A stretch of 9,913 bases of DNA from Lachnoclostridium sp. UBA1781 (GTDB lineage: Bacteria; Bacillota; Clostridia; Lachnospirales; Lachnospiraceae): the NCBI GenBank assembly GCA_002315495.1, contig DCGJ01000084.1, positions 6,235-16,147 on the forward strand, given 5' to 3'. A model generated the notes under the pieces. That model was not told where the DNA came from and ran no database searches. It saw only the letters and a list, made by a program, of their open reading frames with translations. Position numbers and translations under genes: made by a program. Positions 6,090-9,913 of the stretch are shown in pieces; within the stretch, counting starts at the first letter, position 1, and each line of letters opens with the position of its first letter.

Positions 6090-6683
6090 TCATTTTCCCA
6101 GGTTTTCCAATACTTCATTCACCTTTTTTATAACTGCCTCTACTCCCTTTACTTTGGTCCCCACACGTACCGTTGCCGTCACCAGCCGATTCCATTCCGT
6201 ATTGGTGGATAGCGACGCTTCCACCTTAATCTTCTTTTTAAATAAAATTTTTGGCATCAGGGTTTGCAGCGCAGTCGTCTGAGCCGCCCGACACGTGGCC
6301 GATATAAAAAGGGTGCTCCCCTCCTTTTCCACCCGGACTCCGGTCAGCTCTGACACGACCAGGATGCCGTCCAATTCCTCACGAACATACTCCAGCAAAT
6401 AGTCCTCCTGCTCCTCGGTCTCATCCGACAAAAGCCTGGTAAAGAAATTACCGGCGAGCTTCTTCTCATACAAAACCTTCGTCGTTCCCGGACAGATATC
6501 CCATGCGCAAAATGCTCCCTCCTCCGTCACAAGCTCCGACAGCTTCGCCTTGACAGCAGTAACATCCCGTAGGTACAAGGAGGCGTACGCCAAAAGAATC
6601 ATCATAAATATAACAAGTGGCACGATAAATGCTGCTTCCACGGTAAATACCCCCTTTGCTCCTCGTCTTTTTTCTTCGGTCAC
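6090..6683 (-). CDS. TadE-like pseudopilin (197 aa)
   Basis: This is a minor pilin-like protein of a Tad/Flp pilus, anchored in the membrane by its N-terminus with the rest outside. A short basic leader (EEKRRGAKG) is followed by the pseudopilin segment GVFTVEAAFIVPLVIFMMIL (residues 11-30). The Gly11 and Glu16 arrangement is the classical prepilin peptidase signal, with cleavage after Gly11. The exposed domain (about 40-197) is mixed alpha/beta with VEKEGSTLFISATCRA and ends in a helical tail. The start is uncertain. I use GTG at 6681-6683, 11 nt after the peptidase stop, because the only ATG in frame is 150 nt further upstream inside the peptidase gene. No strong ribosome site is visible, so translation may be coupled to the peptidase gene. 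The gene order places it with its processing enzyme. Confidence 0.83.
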   Translation of the reverse strand: MTEEKRRGAKGVFTVEAAFIVPLVIFMMILLAYASLYLRDVTAVKAKLSELVTEEGAFCAWDICPGTTKVLYEKKLAGNFFTRLLSDETEEQEDYLLEYVREELDGILVVSELTGVRVEKEGSTLFISATCRAAQTTALQTLMPKILFKKKIKVEASLSTNTEWNRLVTATVRVGTKVKGVEAVIKKVNEVLENLGK

Positions 6684-6694
6684 CCGGGAATCAT

Positions 6695-7123
6695 TTACAT
6701 AGCAATTACCATCCCCAGGTAACCGAAGAACAGAAAGGGAAAAAAGGGTAGTGTATCCTTTCTGCCAACAATGCGGAACAGATATAACAAAATCGCAACA
6801 AACATTAATAGTCCAAGGCTGATTGCCAGACATTCAAATAAACACATGGCGCCAAATGCCAGCCCCAACTGTGCAATCGCAACCGAATCCGCACTCCCGA
6901 CAGCCCCTTTTGTAACATATCCAACAACCCAAAATCCCAGGCCGATACCTCCTCCGATGAGACGCATTTGCCAGGATATTCCGGTTCCCGCAAGAAACAA
7001 ACCGGTAACCGGAACGGCTCCCAGCACCAGCATCCATATCGGTATCTGCTTCTTCCAAAGGTCCACAAAAGCTTCCCCAAGAAGCAACACCCCATAAACC
7101 ACCAAACAACTGATATATATCAT
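6695..7123 (-). CDS. Tad-type prepilin peptidase (CpaA/TadV-like)
   Basis: This is a membrane aspartyl protease of the type IV prepilin peptidase family. It removes the short leader from Flp pilin and TadE-like pseudopilins at the inner face of the membrane. At 142 residues it has the small Tad form, without the N-terminal methylase domain of PilD. The two catalytic aspartates are visible: Asp21 in EAFVDLWKKQIP and Asp79 in VGSADS, the G-x-x-D equivalent. An LPFFPFLF segment near residues 125-132 matches the family's conserved PFgPfl region. Four or five hydrophobic segments span the rest. I start at ATG 7121-7123, where AGGAG lies seven bases upstream; the longer frame would overlap the preceding gene. 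The gap to that gene is 4 nt, so it is tightly coupled to the pseudopilins flanking it. Confidence 0.9.
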   Translation of the reverse strand: MIYISCLVVYGVLLLGEAFVDLWKKQIPIWMLVLGAVPVTGLFLAGTGISWQMRLIGGGIGLGFWVVGYVTKGAVGSADSVAIAQLGLAFGAMCLFECLAISLGLLMFVAILLYLFRIVGRKDTLPFFPFLFFGYLGMVIAM

Positions 7124-7127
7124 CCTT

Positions 7128-8015
7128 CTACTCCTGTTCCGAGGCTGCCTTTTTTGTGCATCTGCTACACGCACGCAGCCCCTTCCTCCTTGCCTCCGAG
7201 ACCCCTATCGTCTCATAATTATGATACAAATCCTTACATTCCGAATCGGAATGGTACCGAATTCCCCAAGATGCAATGTACACATATACGCTGTTCCCGT
7301 CTCCGCATTCACTGCACGGATAATAGATGGAGCCATCTTTGCTTCGTTCCTTGTCGATTCCCGATCGCAATACCTTTCGAAGCGAGGTTCGAAGATACGC
7401 ACAGCGAGAATCCAAATGGTACACTTCCCCCGACTGCGTTACATAAACCACGCCCTCCTCTGTAGTGTCATCAGAACTTGGCAACACAATCACACGGTCC
7501 TGTGTATTGGCCCCACAAAACGCCTTCGCCCGAATTCGAAGCGTTACCTTTCGATTTCCGATTCCAAAAACGGAATAGGGCATTCGAATCACATATCTTA
7601 CCTGAAGATCAATCATTCCTTCTTCCGAAAATAAGCTGGAACCCGTGCAATCAAACCCTTCCTTCCCATGCACAACACGAGAAAGATACTCACTGTCTCC
7701 CATCATTTTCCCGATTCGATTGGACAGATATACGGAATCTACCGTCGAACCAATCCAGGTGTCAAACCCCAGTTCCGAAAGCAAGGTCTCATCATCTGCA
7801 GAATCCACCCGATTTCGCAGAAGTTCATATGCCGCTCCATATCGCTGCAAGGTCGACACGAATGTGTGAACCTTTTGTGCCACCTCAAGTTCTACCTGCA
7901 TTGCAATGAACAAATATAAAAAAATCATAATGGCATAAAACGTAATCGGCACGGAAAATGCTGCCTCCACCGTCAGTGAACCACGCATTTCTCCGGACAA
8001 ATCGCCTCGTCTCAT
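7128..8015 (-). CDS. TadE-like pseudopilin with duplicated Cys/His metal-site modules
   Basis: This 295-residue Tad-cluster protein begins with a basic leader and the pseudopilin segment GSLTVEAAFSVPITFYAIMI (12-31). Gly12 and Glu17 form the prepilin peptidase site; the processed helix anchors it with the body outside the cell. Residues about 40-180 are a TadE-like region. The C-terminal 105 residues are unusual: two tandem copies of a motif VYxTxxGxxYH-x4-C ... C-x2-C. Copy one has His200, Cys205, Cys234 and Cys237; copy two has His255, Cys260, Cys283 and Cys286. The pattern resembles the Ada-type zinc-binding tails seen at the end of some Firmicutes ComEC and surface-nuclease proteins, so metal binding is likely but inferred. 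The ATG at 8013-8015 has AAAGGGG five bases upstream. It follows the large hairpin after the DUF5702 gene and precedes the peptidase by 4 nt. Confidence 0.87.
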   Translation of the reverse strand: MRRGDLSGEMRGSLTVEAAFSVPITFYAIMIFLYLFIAMQVELEVAQKVHTFVSTLQRYGAAYELLRNRVDSADDETLLSELGFDTWIGSTVDSVYLSNRIGKMMGDSEYLSRVVHGKEGFDCTGSSLFSEEGMIDLQVRYVIRMPYSVFGIGNRKVTLRIRAKAFCGANTQDRVIVLPSSDDTTEEGVVYVTQSGEVYHLDSRCAYLRTSLRKVLRSGIDKERSKDGSIYYPCSECGDGNSVYVYIASWGIRYHSDSECKDLYHNYETIGVSEARRKGLRACSRCTKKAASEQE

Positions 8016-8029
8016 AGTGTCCCCTTTCC

Positions 8030-8138
8030 CTCTTTTATCGACCTAATCACGGATAGCTGCCCCCTTCATCCCCCGGAGAGAGAATTTTAGAAAATGAAGC
8101 CGCCGGAACAACTATCCGAAAAAAGGCCGGTAAAAGAG
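8030..8138 (-). ncRNA. Long nested hairpin in the intergenic region of the Tad operon
   Basis: Four nested arms share one axis. 8030-8037 pairs with 8131-8138 (8 bp, CTCTTTTA/TAAAAGAG). 8039-8043 pairs with 8125-8129 (5 bp, one G-U as RNA). 8051-8059 pairs with 8109-8117 (9 bp, one G-U). 8064-8069 pairs with 8094-8099 (6 bp, CTTCAT/ATGAAG). A one-by-one mismatch and a symmetric seven-by-seven internal loop separate the outer helices. As a minus-strand RNA it ends two bases before the ribosome site of the 295-residue pseudopilin, and no U-run follows. It fills most of the 174-nt gap. A cis-regulatory or mRNA-processing structure is the likeliest reading; no known riboswitch consensus was recognised. 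Confidence 0.6.
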
Positions 8139-8189
8139 TTTTTGTTTATCGCTCACGATGCAGCAATCACCTTTTGAAATCCGAAACGA

Positions 8190-9913
8190 TTAGTAAGCAA
8201 ATGCCCCCTTCACGGAATAAGACACCTCCTCCGATGCCTTCAAACCGTCTCCAAAGGATATCCGTGTGTATACGGACCGCCCTTGTGCCTCCACCGTCAC
8301 GCCAAAACTGTACACGCAGTCCCTTAATCGAAATTCCGAGTCCTTTAGCTGCATATTCCCCTGAATCAGGTCCATCGAACGATACACAATTTTATCCGTG
8401 CCCTTTGCCAACAGAAAAAGCAGCAAGTACTGGGAGTAATCCAGTCCAAAGGTTGTACTTCCCTGATATGCCGTAGCGCGATTTTGCATCGCCGTTTTTC
8501 CAATCCCGGCCAAATCAGAAACCTTCGTCTGAAAAGACCTGGTTGATTCGATGAGCGGAACCACCTTTCCCTGTAATAGCTCAATGGTTTCCAGAAGCGC
8601 ATTTTCCAGACCAATCGCAATCAAAACGGCATACTGGATAATGGCTGCGGCAAACGGGCAGATTTCCGCCAGACTTCCCGCAACCTTCAACGCCTCTGCG
8701 TTCAGTGTCGGATCCGTCAGAGCATAGACCACATTTACAATCGAGCGCAATCCGAAAATGCTCATTGCCGCCCGTCGCACATTGGTTCTGTCCTTCAGCG
8801 AGCCAAACAAAATGTACTCCTGTTCATATGCCAGTACCCCATCCTGTTCTTTGTCCGTGTAATTCGCAAAATGCTGACTTACATACGAAACCAGCAGCAT
8901 CTTCTCTCCAATTGCACCGGCGGTGTCCCTGAGCCATTTCATGCTCCCGGACAGTTCCTCTGACTTCAAATAACGATTCAACGACTCGGTATCTGCCAAA
9001 TCTTCGATTGCAATGCTCTTATAACTGAATAACTCACTTTCTTCCCCACTGATGTCTTCTGACGGAAGATTTTCATCCAGCAAAATGCTGTTCGAAACAC
9101 TGCTCAGGTCCCCCAATAGATATCCGTCAATCCCATTTTCAAGAAAGCTCTTTACGGCATTCCATAAACTGTCATCGTAGGTCATTATCTTTCCGGTAAT
9201 TCCGCTGTAATCCATGCGAAATGCCTCCAACGAGTATCCATTCAGCGATGAATCGACCGCACGCAAAGCGACCTCCCAGGCAGATAAATCAGCGGGGTTA
9301 CCATGCATCAGCTCCGTAATTGCAGCAAGTGCCGTTTCCACTCGAGCGAGATTTTTCTGCATCGCCTTTGTCATCGCCGAAAAATCATATCCCTTCCCGT
9401 CAATTGTAAGAGAAACATAGCGCTTCATCTTCTGAAGTTCGGTAGCATACTGCGAGTACAGTTCATCCCCAAGATAGTCCTTCCCGAGTGCCAAGGTCTT
9501 ATCGAAGTTATCCACAAGCGGCGCAACCTTATTCTGATAAGAAACAAGAGACGGAAGTAACTTTGCCAATTCATGATATTTGTTCTCCGTATATTGAAGA
9601 AGGGCCTGAAGGTTAATGAGCTTCGGCATCAATTCTTCGACCGGAATTCCCTGACCGTTCCCTTTTGCAGCTTCCACCTGCTCCTGCAGATTCATCACCA
9701 AAGCGACTACATTCTGACAGTACGGTTCCGCCAGGTCATAGACCAGCTGCTTGTCAATGGCGACATTATCCATCGTCACTCTTCCATAGACCATTCGCTT
9801 TAAAAAGAGAGAATTACCAATCAAATTTCCACGTTCGTCATAGGTGAATCCCCCCTCTGACACCGGCGCGCCATCGAGAAGAACCATCAACTTCACTAAC
9901 AGAAGGTCCATTC
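8190..9913 (-). CDS. DUF5702 domain protein of the Tad pilus locus (5' end outside window)
   Basis: This is a large protein of which the last 573-574 codons are visible; the frame stays open to the right edge. It resembles DUF5702 proteins, known from Tad clusters of Clostridia and of unknown function. Key segments, counted from the first visible Met, are YEQEYILFG (362-370) and FGLDYSQYLLLFLL (488-501), both characteristic of the family as I remember it. A hydrophobic stretch lies at about 417-437. Residues about 60-280 are largely helical with many Leu, Lys and Glu, probably an extended helical domain. The C-terminus (about 525-573) is beta-rich and ends GAFAY. Family members usually have an N-terminal TadE-like membrane segment, which would lie upstream, so the visible Met is probably not the start. 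It is followed after 174 nt by the first pseudopilin gene. A surface or secretion-machine component is a reasonable inference, not shown. Confidence 0.8.
   Translation of the reverse strand, partial: MDLLLVKLMVLLDGAPVSEGGFTYDERGNLIGNSLFLKRMVYGRVTMDNVAIDKQLVYDLAEPYCQNVVALVMNLQEQVEAAKGNGQGIPVEELMPKLINLQALLQYTENKYHELAKLLPSLVSYQNKVAPLVDNFDKTLALGKDYLGDELYSQYATELQKMKRYVSLTIDGKGYDFSAMTKAMQKNLARVETALAAITELMHGNPADLSAWEVALRAVDSSLNGYSLEAFRMDYSGITGKIMTYDDSLWNAVKSFLENGIDGYLLGDLSSVSNSILLDENLPSEDISGEESELFSYKSIAIEDLADTESLNRYLKSEELSGSMKWLRDTAGAIGEKMLLVSYVSQHFANYTDKEQDGVLAYEQEYILFGSLKDRTNVRRAAMSIFGLRSIVNVVYALTDPTLNAEALKVAGSLAEICPFAAAIIQYAVLIAIGLENALLETIELLQGKVVPLIESTRSFQTKVSDLAGIGKTAMQNRATAYQGSTTFGLDYSQYLLLFLLAKGTDKIVYRSMDLIQGNMQLKDSEFRLRDCVYSFGVTVEAQGRSVYTRISFGDGLKASEEVSYSVKGAFAY

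Noticed and set aside
6684..6833. A 50-codon upstream extension of the second pseudopilin frame starting at an ATG inside the peptidase gene
   Set aside because: It overlaps the peptidase coding region by over 130 nt, reads as low-complexity non-family residues, and would place the pseudopilin leader far too deep in the protein for peptidase processing.
6805..7109. Two minus-strand frames of 91 and 96 codons within the peptidase gene
   Set aside because: They are out-of-frame shadows of the peptidase, which carries both catalytic aspartates in its own frame.
6968..7465. A 165-codon plus-strand frame
   Set aside because: It lies antisense across the peptidase and pseudopilin genes, both identified by motifs, and its Pro/His-rich translation looks like a shadow of their codon use. 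No ribosome site was seen.
8095..8155. Very short minus-strand frames in the Tad intergenic gap (15 and 8 codons)
   Set aside because: They lie inside or next to the nested hairpin, lack convincing ribosome sites and are too short to judge.

Overview
All recognisable genes lie on the minus strand, so the window is read from its right end to its left. The organism is most likely a Gram-positive anaerobe of the Clostridia, probably Lachnospiraceae. This is inferred from strong AGGAGG-type ribosome sites, a Tad-type pilus locus with the DUF5702 and DUF6382 proteins usual in that group, DUF445 and rhomboid membrane proteins, and a toxin-antitoxin pair of a type I associate with that family. No species can be named from the sequence alone.

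Right block (9913 to 5264): the distal part of a Tad/Flp pilus operon. In transcription order it holds a large DUF5702 protein (5' end outside the window), an intergenic stretch almost filled by a 109-nt nested hairpin, a TadE-like pseudopilin whose C-terminal region carries two copies of an H-x4-C ... C-x2-C motif, a small CpaA/TadV-type prepilin peptidase, a second TadE-like pseudopilin, and a DUF6382 membrane protein that lacks the FHA domain often attached to this family. The peptidase is expected to process the two pseudopilins, both of which keep a Gly|x4-Glu cleavage signature. The assembly ATPase and the main pilin would lie beyond the right edge.

Middle block (5263 to 4450): a more AT-rich island with a type II toxin-antitoxin pair. 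It has its own putative promoter, a leader with overlapping inverted repeats, an intact antitoxin, and a RelE/ParE-like toxin broken by one in-frame TGA, followed by a terminator hairpin.

Left block (4417 to 1): a strong sigma-A-type promoter (TTGACC-17-TATAAT) begins a compact run of DUF445 membrane protein, glycerol kinase glpK, rhomboid protease and a small conserved hypothetical protein, with gaps of 11 to 27 nt. The 5' end of dnaX follows after a short gap with a small hairpin and possible promoter elements, and it runs off the left edge. Apart from glpK and dnaX these are housekeeping membrane or unknown proteins, and no shared pathway is evident.

No tRNA, rRNA, CRISPR array or insertion sequence was seen. 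I found no complete unknown defence or mobile system. The best leads are the structured Tad intergenic RNA/DNA element, the duplicated metal-site pseudopilin, and the broken toxin with its palindromic leader.
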